Made by a program: the position numbers and the translations under genes
Source: Marinospirillum celere
GTDB taxonomy: Bacteria; Pseudomonadota; Gammaproteobacteria; Pseudomonadales; Halomonadaceae
Assembly: GCF_900112235.1 (NCBI RefSeq)
Contig: NZ_FOLH01000003.1
Coordinates: 372,001 to 436,000, forward strand
Direction of reading: 5' to 3'
DNA length: 64,000 nt
Part shown: positions 27,980 to 36,814 of the stretch, in pieces
Layout: each line of letters begins with the position of its first letter
Position numbering within the stretch: the first letter of the stretch is position 1
Notes under the pieces: model-generated
Told to the model about the DNA's origin: nothing
The model's input: the letters and a program-made list of their open reading frames with translations, nothing else
Databases searched by the model: none

Positions 27980-28001
27980 TTCATTTCCCGCATTTTTTAA
28001 C

Positions 28002-28040
28002 AAACAAGCCGCCTTTCGAGGCGGCTTGTTTATTTTGGCG
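28002..28040. terminator. Bidirectional terminator
   Basis: A 12-bp perfect stem (28002-28013 with 28020-28031, core AAGCCGCC), 6-nt loop, T-rich on both sides. It serves the PA3496-family gene and the convergent YdgA-like gene. Confidence 0.85.
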
Positions 28041-28053
28041 TTAATCACTTCAC

Positions 28054-29307
28054 TTAGAAAGGAAGACGCTTGCCATTTAAGCGCACTTCACCGGCTTCCC
28101 AAACAAGACTCTGCTGGTCCGCTGACTCATCCTGCAAAAAGGGAGGGATCCCAACCAGAAGCAAAAGATCTGGATTAATCTTGTCAAACAGCAGCTCTAC
28201 CCGCACGCGGCTGGCAAAATCCTCTTCACTGATTTCACCACTCGTCAAACGATTCAGATAAGACGAGGGCAGGTTACGGCCATCAAAGCGGGCGCTCCCT
28301 TCGGCCTTTTGGTTAATTTCAAAAGGAGTAATCAGCTTAACCTGCAAGTGATCCAGAAGAATGGCTGGTGAGCCTTCAAGCAGCTCATTAATCGCGGCGA
28401 TACCCGGCTGCATGGCCTCTTCATCCAGGTTCTCCCAGTCCGCTTCTTCACTAAAAAATTCCATCAGTTTGGCCATCGGCTGGCCTTTAAAGTCTTGAGT
28501 ACTCAAGCCTATAGCGGCACTGCCTAAAGAGCGCCCAGCTGAACTTACCTCACCGGTCGACATGTCCAGCTTCAAATCAAAACTTTCTTCGCTGAGTTGT
28601 AAATGCTGTGAGGCTTGAGGACGATCAAATCTGACTTCACCCTGAGGCCCAGTAAAATAAATTTCTTCCAGCGCCAAATTCAGATTCCCAGAAATCCAAG
28701 GATAGCTGCCTTCCTGTTCCCATTGCAGCAGCAGGTCTTTGAAATCCAGAGTCGAAGGCGTGAATTGTCCGCCACCCAGAGTCAGGGTTTCCGCAAGCAG
28801 CTGACCTGTTTGACGACTTGAAGCATAGTGATAACTGGCTTCTAGCTGACCACCCGAAAAGTCGATACTGAAATTCTCATCAGCCACAGCCAAAGCATCC
28901 AGATCCATGCGATAGCTGGCTTGATTCCAGTCAGCCCGGCCTTGAAAAGGTAGAGGATCCAAGCCCAATTCAGCCAGCAGATCCAAGGATTCACCAGATT
29001 CCTTGTCTTGGCTTTGCAAGCCGGTCAAGCCTTTGAAGGTCACCCAGCCAGGGCGATGACTGGCCTGCCACTCACTGGTAATCAACAGATCAACACGAGC
29101 ATCCAGTGTAAAGACAAGCGTCATTTCGCCACTGGAACTCAACCAGCCCGACTGGATGTCACTGGCCAAAATTTCAACGCGCGGATCCTTAGCCGCCTGC
29201 TCTGCCATCTTGTCCAGCTGGCTGGTAAAACTGCGTCCAGACACAACACTCAGTACCAGCAGGCCCAGAACAAGGGCAACCAAAACGCCGCCGACTAGCT
29301 TTTTCAT
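28054..29307 (-). CDS. DUF945 (YdgA-like) envelope protein
   Basis: 417 residues. A single N-terminal membrane anchor (about 4-24) is followed by a long beta-rich periplasmic domain with the DUF945 signatures (DIQSGWLSSSGEMTLVF and the repeated AsmA-like strands). Family members in E. coli (YdgA, YihF) are inner-membrane-anchored periplasmic proteins of poorly defined role. The gene lies 31 nt after pgpA on the same strand. Assignment rests on sequence style and length. Confidence 0.75.
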   Translation of the reverse strand: MKKLVGGVLVALVLGLLVLSVVSGRSFTSQLDKMAEQAAKDPRVEILASDIQSGWLSSSGEMTLVFTLDARVDLLITSEWQASHRPGWVTFKGLTGLQSQDKESGESLDLLAELGLDPLPFQGRADWNQASYRMDLDALAVADENFSIDFSGGQLEASYHYASSRQTGQLLAETLTLGGGQFTPSTLDFKDLLLQWEQEGSYPWISGNLNLALEEIYFTGPQGEVRFDRPQASQHLQLSEESFDLKLDMSTGEVSSAGRSLGSAAIGLSTQDFKGQPMAKLMEFFSEEADWENLDEEAMQPGIAAINELLEGSPAILLDHLQVKLITPFEINQKAEGSARFDGRNLPSSYLNRLTSGEISEEDFASRVRVELLFDKINPDLLLLVGIPPFLQDESADQQSLVWEAGEVRLNGKRLPF

Positions 29308-29338
29308 GCGCGCAACTCCTTGATGTTATTGTTATCGA

Positions 29339-29824
29339 CTACCAATTCAAGCTCATGACAAAATAAGCAAAATGCAAAAGAGCACCGGCATAAACCGCTG
29401 CCAGCACATCATCAATCATGATGCCAAAACCCCCGGCAACCCGCCGGTCCGCCCAACGTATGGGCCAGGGTTTAATGATGTCAAAAAAGCGAAAAAGAAG
29501 AAAACCGGCCAGAGCCCAGCCCAGAGAAACAGGTAATGCCAGCATGGTTAGCCAATAGCCAACAAATTCATCCCAAACAATACCACTGTGATCATGCACA
29601 CCCAGATCTTCTGAAGTGCGCTCACACAACCAGCAGCCCACCCAAAAAGCCAGACCGACAACCAGGATATAAAGTCCCAGAGGCAAGGTGGCCAAAAGAA
29701 AATAAAGAGGAATGGCTGCCAGGGTTCCTACCGTTCCTGGAGCCCAGGGTGAAGCGCCACTACCCAGACCAAAAGCAAGAAAATGAATGGGGTTTTTCCA
29801 GACGCTGGCAGGTGCCTTGTTCAT
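29339..29824 (-). CDS. pgpA: Phosphatidylglycerophosphatase A
   Basis: 161 residues with four membrane helices. Motifs SGASPWAPGTVGTLAAIP, WDEFVGYW, FDIIKPWPIR and GIMIDDVLAAVYAG are those of PgpA. It removes the phosphate from phosphatidylglycerophosphate to make phosphatidylglycerol. Its start overlaps the thiL stop by 4 nt, the usual thiL-pgpA coupling. Confidence 0.95.
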   Translation of the reverse strand: MNKAPASVWKNPIHFLAFGLGSGASPWAPGTVGTLAAIPLYFLLATLPLGLYILVVGLAFWVGCWLCERTSEDLGVHDHSGIVWDEFVGYWLTMLALPVSLGWALAGFLLFRFFDIIKPWPIRWADRRVAGGFGIMIDDVLAAVYAGALLHFAYFVMSLNW

Positions 29825-30789
29825 GAACCTTCCTGTTGTCCAGAGAAATGATTATAGCCTTCAGGCTCAAGTAGATCGCCTTCAGGGGTTCTTATGCCTG
29901 CACCCTTAACCAAGCGACCAATTCGGGTCAGCTGTGGACATAGGTTACGTGCCAGTGGAAAGTCAGCCTCATCCAGCGTCAACAGAAGGGCGTAGTCATC
30001 ACCGCCATGTAAAGCCGCATCTAGAGCCAGAGTTTTACCCAGGCGCTTAAGCAGCAAGGGGTCTAAAGGAAGCTGCTCAAGATCCAGCTCGGCCGCTACC
30101 GCCGAAGAAGCGAGTAGGTGCTGCAAGTCAGCCAGCAAGCCATCAGAAATATCGATAGCTGAAGAAATACTGACCCCTCTGGATAAACCCAAAGCTTCCT
30201 GGATGAGTGGCTGGGGCAGCATATAAGCCTTTTCCAACGAATCCCAACTGGCTCTGTCATGGAGCCTTTCCGGCTGCTCGTGGAAGGATCTCAAACCTGC
30301 TGCTGCCGAGCCCAAAGAACCCAGTACAGCAATAATTTGGCCTGGCTGGGCACCCGAGCGTCGCCATACATGCTGGCGATCAACCGCACCCTGCACTTGC
30401 ACACTTAGGGTCAGGGGGCCGCGGGTGGTATCACCACCAATCAGCGGACAAGCCAATTGATCCGCCAGGGCTCCTAAGCCTCGACTGAACTCGGTTAACC
30501 AGTTTTCATCGGCATCAGGCAGAGTAATTGCCAGGGTAAACCCCAGGGGACGTGCACCCATGGCGGCCAAATCAGATAGGGCCACCCCCAGACAGCGCCA
30601 ACCGATTGCCCAGGGATCAGCCTGAGCGGGAAAATGCCGCCCTTCAACAGAGGTGTCTACCGAGATAGCCAGTTGCTCACCCGCTTGCATTTGCAAGAGG
30701 GCGCAATCATCACCTGGACCCAGCAGGATTTCAGGAACTTTGGGGCCCAGGCCGGTAAAAAAACGACGAATGAGGGCAAATTCATCCAT
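29821..30789 (-). CDS. thiL: Thiamine-monophosphate kinase
   Basis: 322 residues. PurM-like kinase fold with GPGDDCALLQ (metal-binding Asp pair), DLAAMGARP, GGDTTRG and HGGDDYALLLTL. It phosphorylates thiamine monophosphate to thiamine diphosphate. It is 20 nt after nusB on the same strand and overlaps pgpA by 4 nt. Confidence 0.96.
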   Translation of the reverse strand: MDEFALIRRFFTGLGPKVPEILLGPGDDCALLQMQAGEQLAISVDTSVEGRHFPAQADPWAIGWRCLGVALSDLAAMGARPLGFTLAITLPDADENWLTEFSRGLGALADQLACPLIGGDTTRGPLTLSVQVQGAVDRQHVWRRSGAQPGQIIAVLGSLGSAAAGLRSFHEQPERLHDRASWDSLEKAYMLPQPLIQEALGLSRGVSISSAIDISDGLLADLQHLLASSAVAAELDLEQLPLDPLLLKRLGKTLALDAALHGGDDYALLLTLDEADFPLARNLCPQLTRIGRLVKGAGIRTPEGDLLEPEGYNHFSGQQEGS

Positions 30790-30809
30790 AACAACTGCCT
30801 TGTTGAAGT

Positions 30810-31313
30810 TTAGGAATTGCGCCGTGCATTAACCTCTACACTACGAACTCTTTGCGCCAGCTTATCAAGAATACCATTAACGTACTTGTGGCTATCAGTA
30901 CCACCAAAGCGCTTGGCCAGCTCTACAGATTCATTGATAACCACCCGGTAGGGGACATCAAGCCGTTGAATCAGCTCATAGCTACCCAGCCTTAGAATCG
31001 CCAGCTCTATCGGGTCCAGCTCTTCCGTGCGTCTATCCAGCAAGGGAGCAAATCCGGCATCCAGTTCTTCTTGCTGGCGGGGAATGGCCTGAGCCATTTC
31101 ATGAAAATAAGCCAGGTCGGCCAGCTTCAGAACTTCGCTAATATCTTCATGAGATTCAAGGCTATCATCAGGCAGGGCCGCACGAATGTTGGCTTCTACT
31201 TGATGCATTTCATTACCACTCACCTGCCACTGATAAAGGGCTTGCAAGGTCAGTTGGCGTGCCGCTGAACGCTGGGCACTACGCGATGGTTTGCGATTTT
31301 TCTGCGAGGCCAT
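30810..31313 (-). CDS. nusB: Transcription antitermination factor NusB
   Basis: 167 residues, all helical, with the family motif ARQLTLQALYQWQVSG near the N terminus and LDRRTEELDPIELAILRLGSYEL plus VVINESVELAKRFGG in the centre. It binds boxA RNA with S10 in rRNA antitermination. The first about 18 residues are a basic extension. It starts 1 nt after the ribH stop. Confidence 0.96.
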   Translation of the reverse strand: MASQKNRKPSRSAQRSAARQLTLQALYQWQVSGNEMHQVEANIRAALPDDSLESHEDISEVLKLADLAYFHEMAQAIPRQQEELDAGFAPLLDRRTEELDPIELAILRLGSYELIQRLDVPYRVVINESVELAKRFGGTDSHKYVNGILDKLAQRVRSVEVNARRNS

Positions 31314-31314
31314 C

Positions 31315-31794
31315 TCAATTACCCAGGGTCTTCAAAAGATTAACCATTTCCAGTGCTGCTTCAGCCGCTTCGGAACCCTTATTGCCCATTTTGGTACCGG
31401 AACGTTCAATCGCCTGTTCAATGGAATTAACCGTTAGCACGCCGTTGGCAATAGGCGTATCACTTTCCATCATCAGGCCACCCAAGGCTGAATTACATTC
31501 CCCGGCCACATATTCAAAGTGGGGGGTTCCGCCTCGAATCACTGCACCCAGGACAATCACTGCCGCAGGCTTACGGGTTTTAAGAACACGCTTTACCGCC
31601 AGGGGCAGTTCCCAAGCACCAGGAGCACGAACGATTTCCAGTTGCTCAGCGCCAATACCATGGCGCTTAAGTGTGTCGACAGCACCCGCCACCAGGCTTT
31701 CTACGACAAAGCTGTTAAAACGGCCTACGACCAGCACAAAGCGCCCATCAGTGGCATGAAGTTGACCTTCGGTCTGGGTAATTTCCTGCATCAT
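31315..31794 (-). CDS. ribH: 6,7-dimethyl-8-ribityllumazine synthase
   Basis: 159 residues. Lumazine synthase motifs: [36 protein letters not shown] (catalytic His88-type residue) and [12 protein letters not shown]. It condenses 5-amino-6-ribitylaminouracil with dihydroxybutanone phosphate to make lumazine. It lies 27 nt after ribBX. Confidence 0.97.
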   Translation of the reverse strand: MMQEITQTEGQLHATDGRFVLVVGRFNSFVVESLVAGAVDTLKRHGIGAEQLEIVRAPGAWELPLAVKRVLKTRKPAAVIVLGAVIRGGTPHFEYVAGECNSALGGLMMESDTPIANGVLTVNSIEQAIERSGTKMGNKGSEAAEAALEMVNLLKTLGN

Positions 31795-31821
31795 TGTTTA
31801 GTCTCGTCAGTCATCCAGCAA

Positions 31822-32940
31822 TTATTCTGCACTCAGGGTTTCGACTATTTCCAAGTCAAAGCCTGAGAGGGCTCCAAATTTCAAAGGTGAAGAGAGCAAG
31901 CGCATTTTGCCAACACCCACTTCACGGAGTATCTGCGCCCCTGTCCCTATGGTCAGATAGGTTCCTGCGCCATCCTGATTCGCTGTTCGTGCTTCCCGCT
32001 CCAATCCCAGAAAACGCTTAAGGCGAATTTCCAGGTTGGGCCGGGGCGCTTTATTATCCAACAACACCAAAACCCCTTCACCTTCTTCGGCAATTCGTTC
32101 CAAAGAGCGTTTTAGACTCCAGCTGTGTTTGCCCGCCGGGCTTTTGGCTTCCAGCAGGTCACGAAAAATTTCCTCCTGATGAACACGAACCAGGGTTGGT
32201 TTTTCGGGTGAAGGCTGACCCTTCACCAAAGCCAAGTGGGTTCCGCCCTGAACGTGGTCACGGAAAGAAGTGACTTGAAACTCACCTTGTTCAGTATCCA
32301 GCGTATAGGTTTCGCCCTTCTCTACGGTGGTTTCATTAACCACACGATAGTGAATCAAATCGGCAATGGTGCCAATTTTCAGATTATGTTCTTCGGCAAA
32401 TTTTTCCAGATCAGGACGGCGCGCCATGGTGCCATCCTGGTTCATGATTTCCACGATAACTGCAGAAGGCTCAAAACCGGCTAAATGAGCCAGATCGCAT
32501 CCAGCTTCGGTGTGGCCAGCACGCTGCAAAACACCACCGACCTGCGCACGCAGAGGAAAGATATGCCCGGGCTGAACGATATCTTCAGGCTTGGCATTAC
32601 GTGCCACAGCGGCCTGAACCGTTTTCGCCCTGTCTGCCGCCGAAATACCAGTGGTGACTCCTTCAGCCGCTTCAATCGACACCGTGAAGTTGGTCGCAAA
32701 CTGGGCTTCATTGCTATCCACCATCAAGGGAAGGTCCAGTTGGCGGCAGCGTTCGGATGTCAGGGTCATGCAAATCAGGCCGCAAGCATGGCGGGCCATA
32801 AAATTAATATCTTCAGGACGAACCTTCTCGGAGGCAATAATCAGATCGCCTTCGTTTTCCCTGTCTTCATCATCCATCAAAATAACCATCTTGCCCTGAC
32901 GGATGTCTTCAATAATTTCTTCAATCGTATTTAAAGCCAT
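31822..32940 (-). CDS. ribB: DHBP synthase with degenerate GTP cyclohydrolase II domain (RibBX type)
   Basis: 372 residues. Residues 1-200 are a complete 3,4-dihydroxy-2-butanone-4-phosphate synthase: DDEDRENEGD (23-32), and RAGHTEAGCDLA with His143. Residues 205-372 match GTP cyclohydrolase II in outline, but where the active enzyme has VRVHSEC with a zinc site of three Cys, this has VRVHQEE (251-257), and no Cys at all occurs after Cys148. Zinc-dependent ring opening of GTP is therefore not expected. This is the known RibBX type described in proteobacteria, in which the second half is inactive as cyclohydrolase II. A separate ribA must exist elsewhere. Confidence 0.92.
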   Translation of the reverse strand: MALNTIEEIIEDIRQGKMVILMDDEDRENEGDLIIASEKVRPEDINFMARHACGLICMTLTSERCRQLDLPLMVDSNEAQFATNFTVSIEAAEGVTTGISAADRAKTVQAAVARNAKPEDIVQPGHIFPLRAQVGGVLQRAGHTEAGCDLAHLAGFEPSAVIVEIMNQDGTMARRPDLEKFAEEHNLKIGTIADLIHYRVVNETTVEKGETYTLDTEQGEFQVTSFRDHVQGGTHLALVKGQPSPEKPTLVRVHQEEIFRDLLEAKSPAGKHSWSLKRSLERIAEEGEGVLVLLDNKAPRPNLEIRLKRFLGLEREARTANQDGAGTYLTIGTGAQILREVGVGKMRLLSSPLKFGALSGFDLEIVETLSAE

Positions 32941-32955
32941 AGTGCTCTCTTGGTT

Positions 32956-34074
32956 TTAATGCTGTTCCAGGCGCTTTAGTTGAAAACGCCAGTCCTGACC
33001 CAGTGCACGCACATCCAGAATTTGCATCTGCGGCGCTGCTGCCAGCTTTTCCAAACCTGGCAAATCCAGTAACCCTCTCGCCTGGCTACCCAAAAATTTC
33101 GCTGCTATATAAAGGTAGAACTCATCCACAAGACCCTGCTGAACAAAGGCACCGGTTAGCTTGGCACCTGCTTCAACCAGCAACTGGTTACATTGGCGCT
33201 CACCCAACAGTGTCAAAAGCGCCTGCAGGTCCAAACCACCATTTGCAGCCAGCGGCAAGGCAGCGACTTCTGCGCCCTGATCCTCTAACTGCTTCCTTGC
33301 TGTTTGCTGTTTTTGCAAAGACTCTTCGTTTGTCAGCACCAGTGTACTACCTGGCTGTTGAAAAATCGCGGCTCCAGGTGGGGTTTGCAAGCCAGAGTCC
33401 AGCACCACACGCAGCGGTTGGGTAAAACCTGACAAAGGGGTAAACCGCTCATCCCTGACATTAAGCCTGCTGGAATCCGCCAGGAGACTGTTAACACCCG
33501 TCACAACTGCACAGGATGCTGCTCTGAGTCTTTGCACATCGGCTCTGGCCTCAGCACCGGTAATCCATTGGGATTCACCGGAAGCCATAGCGGTGCGTCC
33601 ATCCAGACTCATTGCTTGCTTGGCAACCACCCAGGGCTGCCCCCTTTGCATGCGTTTGATAAAGCCAGGATTAAGCGCTTCGGCTTGATCCTGCAAAAGA
33701 CCACTCACCACTTCAATACCTGCTTCCTGCAAAAGCGTCAAACCACGACCAGCAACCAGAGGATTGGGGTCCTTCATACCGACAAAAACCCGCTTGACAC
33801 CTGCCTTAATCAGCGCCTCGGCACAGGGTGGCGTCCGCCCATGATGACTGCAGGGCTCCAGGGTGACATAAGCATCGGCCCCTTGAGCGCGCTCACCCGC
33901 CTGACGCAAGGCATAAACTTCTGCATGGGGTTCACCCGCTTTGAGATGTGCCCCTTCACCAAGGATCTGGCCCTCACGCACCAACACACAACCCACCCGC
34001 GGATTAGGGCGGGTGGTGTACCAGCCCTTGCGGGCCAGTTTGATGGCTTGCGCCATGTAGTTTGCGTGGGACAC
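32956..34074 (-). CDS. ribD: Riboflavin biosynthesis deaminase/reductase
   Basis: 372 residues. The N-terminal deaminase domain has the zinc site His50 (HAE), Cys75 and Cys84 (PCSHHGRTPPC). The C-terminal reductase domain begins near 150 (MSLDGRTAMASGESQWIT). It performs the second and third steps of riboflavin synthesis. It is followed after 15 nt by ribBX; in Pseudomonas ribE (riboflavin synthase) usually sits between them and is absent here. A structured element lies upstream (34140-34244). Confidence 0.97.
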   Translation of the reverse strand: MSHANYMAQAIKLARKGWYTTRPNPRVGCVLVREGQILGEGAHLKAGEPHAEVYALRQAGERAQGADAYVTLEPCSHHGRTPPCAEALIKAGVKRVFVGMKDPNPLVAGRGLTLLQEAGIEVVSGLLQDQAEALNPGFIKRMQRGQPWVVAKQAMSLDGRTAMASGESQWITGAEARADVQRLRAASCAVVTGVNSLLADSSRLNVRDERFTPLSGFTQPLRVVLDSGLQTPPGAAIFQQPGSTLVLTNEESLQKQQTARKQLEDQGAEVAALPLAANGGLDLQALLTLLGERQCNQLLVEAGAKLTGAFVQQGLVDEFYLYIAAKFLGSQARGLLDLPGLEKLAAAPQMQILDVRALGQDWRFQLKRLEQH

Positions 34075-34139
34075 TGCTGTTCCTGTCTCTATTTAAAACA
34101 TCACTGATAAAATGAACCTGCTCGCTTTCGCCGCTCGCT

Positions 34140-34244
34140 AAGGGGCCAAGTACTGCCTGGGCAGGCTGTCCACAACAGGATGTTGTGGTCAGAGCTTACA
34201 GGGATGTATTCACGCGTCCTGAACAGGCAGTGGTTCGGCCCCTT
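34140..34244. repeat. Nested palindromic element in the nrdR-ribD gap
   Basis: Outer arms AAGGGGCC (34140-34147) and GGCCCCTT (34237-34244); second arms ACTGCCTG (34152-34159) and CAGGCAGT (34224-34231). Inside are CCACAAC (34170-34176)/GTTGTGG (34182-34188) and a weaker CAGG/CCTG pair (about 34199-34221). The result is a roughly 105-nt cruciform or branched-RNA layout, flanked on the left by a direct repeat GCTCGCT (34120-34126, 34133-34139). It does not carry the conserved FMN-riboswitch sequences. A repeat element or an undescribed leader RNA are both possible. Confidence 0.55.
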
Positions 34245-34250
34245 CATTGA

Positions 34251-34724
34251 TCAGGACTCATCAGAAGCACCAGGATTCGCAGAGAGCTGGTCAATCTCTG
34301 CTCGAAACTCATCCAGGTCCTTGAACTGACGATAAACGGAAGCAAAGCGAATGTAGGCAACCTGATCCAGTTTTTTTAACTGCTGCATGACCAGTTCACC
34401 AACTTGCAGGGAAGGCACTTCTCTTTCACCACTGGCTCGGAGCTTTTGACGTATCCGCTCCAGAGCCGCTTCCAGCGCTTCGGTGCCCACTGGGCGTTTT
34501 TCCAGGGCTCTTTGCAAGCCCGCGCGCAGCTTGGTTTCATCGAAGGCTTCTCGGGAGCCATCCCGTTTGACCACCCTAGGCATAAACAGCTCAGCTGTTT
34601 CATAGGTGGTAAAGCGTTCACCGCAGGAAGTGCATTGACGACGACGACGCACCTGGTCACCATCGGCAACCAGGCGCGAATCATTGACTTTTGTTTCTTC
34701 GGCACCACAGAAAGGGCAATGCAT
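34251..34724 (-). CDS. nrdR: Transcriptional repressor NrdR
   Basis: 157 residues from the ATG at 34724, giving [17 protein letters not shown] as in E. coli; an upstream TTG would add five residues. The zinc ribbon ligands are Cys3, Cys6 and CTSCGERF, followed by an ATP-cone domain with [14 protein letters not shown]. It represses ribonucleotide reductase genes in response to ATP/dATP. It is downstream of glyA and upstream of the riboflavin block. Confidence 0.97.
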   Translation of the reverse strand: MHCPFCGAEETKVNDSRLVADGDQVRRRRQCTSCGERFTTYETAELFMPRVVKRDGSREAFDETKLRAGLQRALEKRPVGTEALEAALERIRQKLRASGEREVPSLQVGELVMQQLKKLDQVAYIRFASVYRQFKDLDEFRAEIDQLSANPGASDES

Positions 34725-34798
34725 GACGACTACCGCCAAGGCTACTGAAATTTAATACCAGCATTCTACCTGCAAAGCACCCTGGCGGAAACCGCTGT

Positions 34799-36058
34799 TC
34801 AGTCCTTATAGACCGGAAAGCGAGCACAGAGGGCAGCAGCTTTCTGCTTAACTGCTTCCTGAACACTGGTGTTGTTGATATCGTCAAGGATATCGCAGAT
34901 CCAGCCAGCCAGTTCAGCACACTCAGCTTCCTTGAAGCCGCGAGTCGTTACCGCAGGCGTACCGATACGCAGACCTGAGGTTACGAAAGGGCTTTGTGGG
35001 TCTTTGGGAACGGCATTTTTATTGACGGTGATGTGGGCAGCACCCAAGGCAGCATCCGCTTCTTTGCCGGTCAGGCCCTTGGAAATCAAGCTCAACAGGA
35101 AGAGGTGATCCTCGGTGCCATTGGAAACCACGTCATACCCACGACCCATCATTACTTTCGCCATGGCCTGGGCATTCTTAACGACCTGCTGTTGGTAAGC
35201 CTTGAATTCATCGCTCATGGCTTCCTTGAAGCAGATCGCCTTGGCAGCAATAACGTGCATCAAGGGGCCGCCCTGACCGCCTGGGAAGACAGCTGAATTC
35301 AGCTTCTTGTAGATATCTTCATCATTACAGGCAGAAAGGATCAAGCCGCCGCGTGGACCACGCAGGGTTTTGTGGGTAGTGGTGGTAACCACATGGGCAT
35401 GTTGCATGGGGCTGGGGTAAACACCCGCAGCAATCAGACCGGCAACATGGGCCATATCCACAAACAGGTAGGCACCAACCTTATCAGCAATTTCACGGAA
35501 TTTCGCCCAGTCGATAATCTTCGAATAGGCAGAGAAACCGGCAATGATCATTTTTGGCTGATGCTCAACGGCCAGGCGCTCCACTTCAGCATAATCAATT
35601 TCACCCGTTTCAGGGTTCAGACCATACTGGACAGCATTGTAAAGCTTACCGGAGAAGTTAGGCTTGGCACCGTGGGTCAGGTGACCGCCTTCAGCCAAGC
35701 TCATGCCCAGTACGGTATCGCCTGGTTTAACCAGCGCCAAAAAAACCGCTGAGTTGGCCTGAGAGCCAGAATGAGGCTGAACATTGGCATAGGTGGCACC
35801 AAACAGCTCACAAGCACGGTCGATAGCCAGTTGCTCGGCTTTGTCGACAAATTCACAGCCGCCATAGTAGCGCTTGCCGGGGTAGCCTTCAGCATACTTG
35901 TTGGTCAGCAGGCTGCCTTGAGCTTCCATGACTCTTGGGCTGGTGTAGTTTTCTGAGGCGATAAGCTCGATATGATCTTCTTGACGCTGCACTTCTTCCT
36001 GCATGGCAGACCAGATTTCAGCATCAAAATCAGCGATATTCATTTTACGACTAAACAT
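34799..36058 (-). CDS. glyA: Serine hydroxymethyltransferase
   Basis: 419 residues. The PLP lysine is in [16 protein letters not shown]; further motifs are [20 protein letters not shown] and AMPHGHAN-type [12 protein letters not shown]. It interconverts serine and glycine with tetrahydrofolate. No glycine riboswitch or MetR site was recognised in its leader. The 118-nt gap upstream holds its promoter. Confidence 0.98.
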   Translation of the reverse strand: MFSRKMNIADFDAEIWSAMQEEVQRQEDHIELIASENYTSPRVMEAQGSLLTNKYAEGYPGKRYYGGCEFVDKAEQLAIDRACELFGATYANVQPHSGSQANSAVFLALVKPGDTVLGMSLAEGGHLTHGAKPNFSGKLYNAVQYGLNPETGEIDYAEVERLAVEHQPKMIIAGFSAYSKIIDWAKFREIADKVGAYLFVDMAHVAGLIAAGVYPSPMQHAHVVTTTTHKTLRGPRGGLILSACNDEDIYKKLNSAVFPGGQGGPLMHVIAAKAICFKEAMSDEFKAYQQQVVKNAQAMAKVMMGRGYDVVSNGTEDHLFLLSLISKGLTGKEADAALGAAHITVNKNAVPKDPQSPFVTSGLRIGTPAVTTRGFKEAECAELAGWICDILDDINNTSVQEAVKQKAAALCARFPVYKD

Positions 36059-36177
36059 GGCTTCCCCGGTGGGCTTAGACTAGGTTGCAAAATTTGAAGG
36101 ACACTATTCTACCTCACTGAAGGCCAGGCTTCCTATCAAAAAAATAACCGGATCCAAGTGAAAAGTTTTAATAATGA

Positions 36178-36702
36178 CTAGGGCAGACGCTCGGGATAAA
36201 AGTTCACACCCATTCTGGGCAGTAGATCTGCCAAGTCTTCACGAGTCACTTCTCCCGACTGGGTTGCAACCAAATGACCCTGAGCATTATAGAAATAAGT
36301 GACTGGCAAGCCGCGATGCCCTGAGTGCGCCACCAGCTCACCCCGAGGGTCCAACAGCAGATGCTGCAAGTTCAAACCCATTTCTTCCAGAAAATCCTCA
36401 ATACGCTCAGGTGTTTCACCGTGATTGACCAAAACGACCTGTAGCTCCTCATGACTGGCATCCAAATCTGCCAACAAAGGCATTTCTCGGACACAGGGCG
36501 GACACCAGGTTGCCCAAACATTAACCAGGAAGGGTTCACCGCGAAAGCTTTCCAACTGGCGACCTTCACCCTGAAGAGTCTGAAAACTCACCTCTGGAAG
36601 CGCTCGCTGCTGGGCATTAATGACTTGAAAAGCCACCAGTAGAGCACCTACCACAAATGCCAAAGACAAGAGAGTGATTAAAAGTGTTGGTCGTTTCTTC
36701 AT
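36178..36702 (-). CDS. TlpA/ResA-like membrane-anchored thiol-disulfide protein
   Basis: 174 residues with an N-terminal signal anchor (about 6-27) and a periplasmic thioredoxin-fold domain with WATWCPPC (Cys67, Cys70) and a cis-Pro segment HRGLPVTYFY. This family reduces disulfides in the periplasm, for example in cytochrome c maturation or copper-centre assembly. No ccm genes adjoin. Divergent from ettA. Confidence 0.85.
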   Translation of the reverse strand: MKKRPTLLITLLSLAFVVGALLVAFQVINAQQRALPEVSFQTLQGEGRQLESFRGEPFLVNVWATWCPPCVREMPLLADLDASHEELQVVLVNHGETPERIEDFLEEMGLNLQHLLLDPRGELVAHSGHRGLPVTYFYNAQGHLVATQSGEVTREDLADLLPRMGVNFYPERLP

Positions 36703-36814
36703 AGCTTATCCTTGGGTCTAAGCCTGTGGGCTGGCAATCTTAACGGCTTGCACCTATCATGCCCTTTTATTGATAGCGACCTGCCAGACAAGTTCACAGG
36801 AGTAGAAGCAGTTT

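Noticed and set aside
34075..34250. FMN riboswitch ahead of ribD
   Set aside because: The conserved FMN aptamer segments could not be found on either strand; only palindromes are seen.
36059..36177. Glycine riboswitch ahead of glyA
   Set aside because: The gap is too short and lacks the conserved aptamer pattern.
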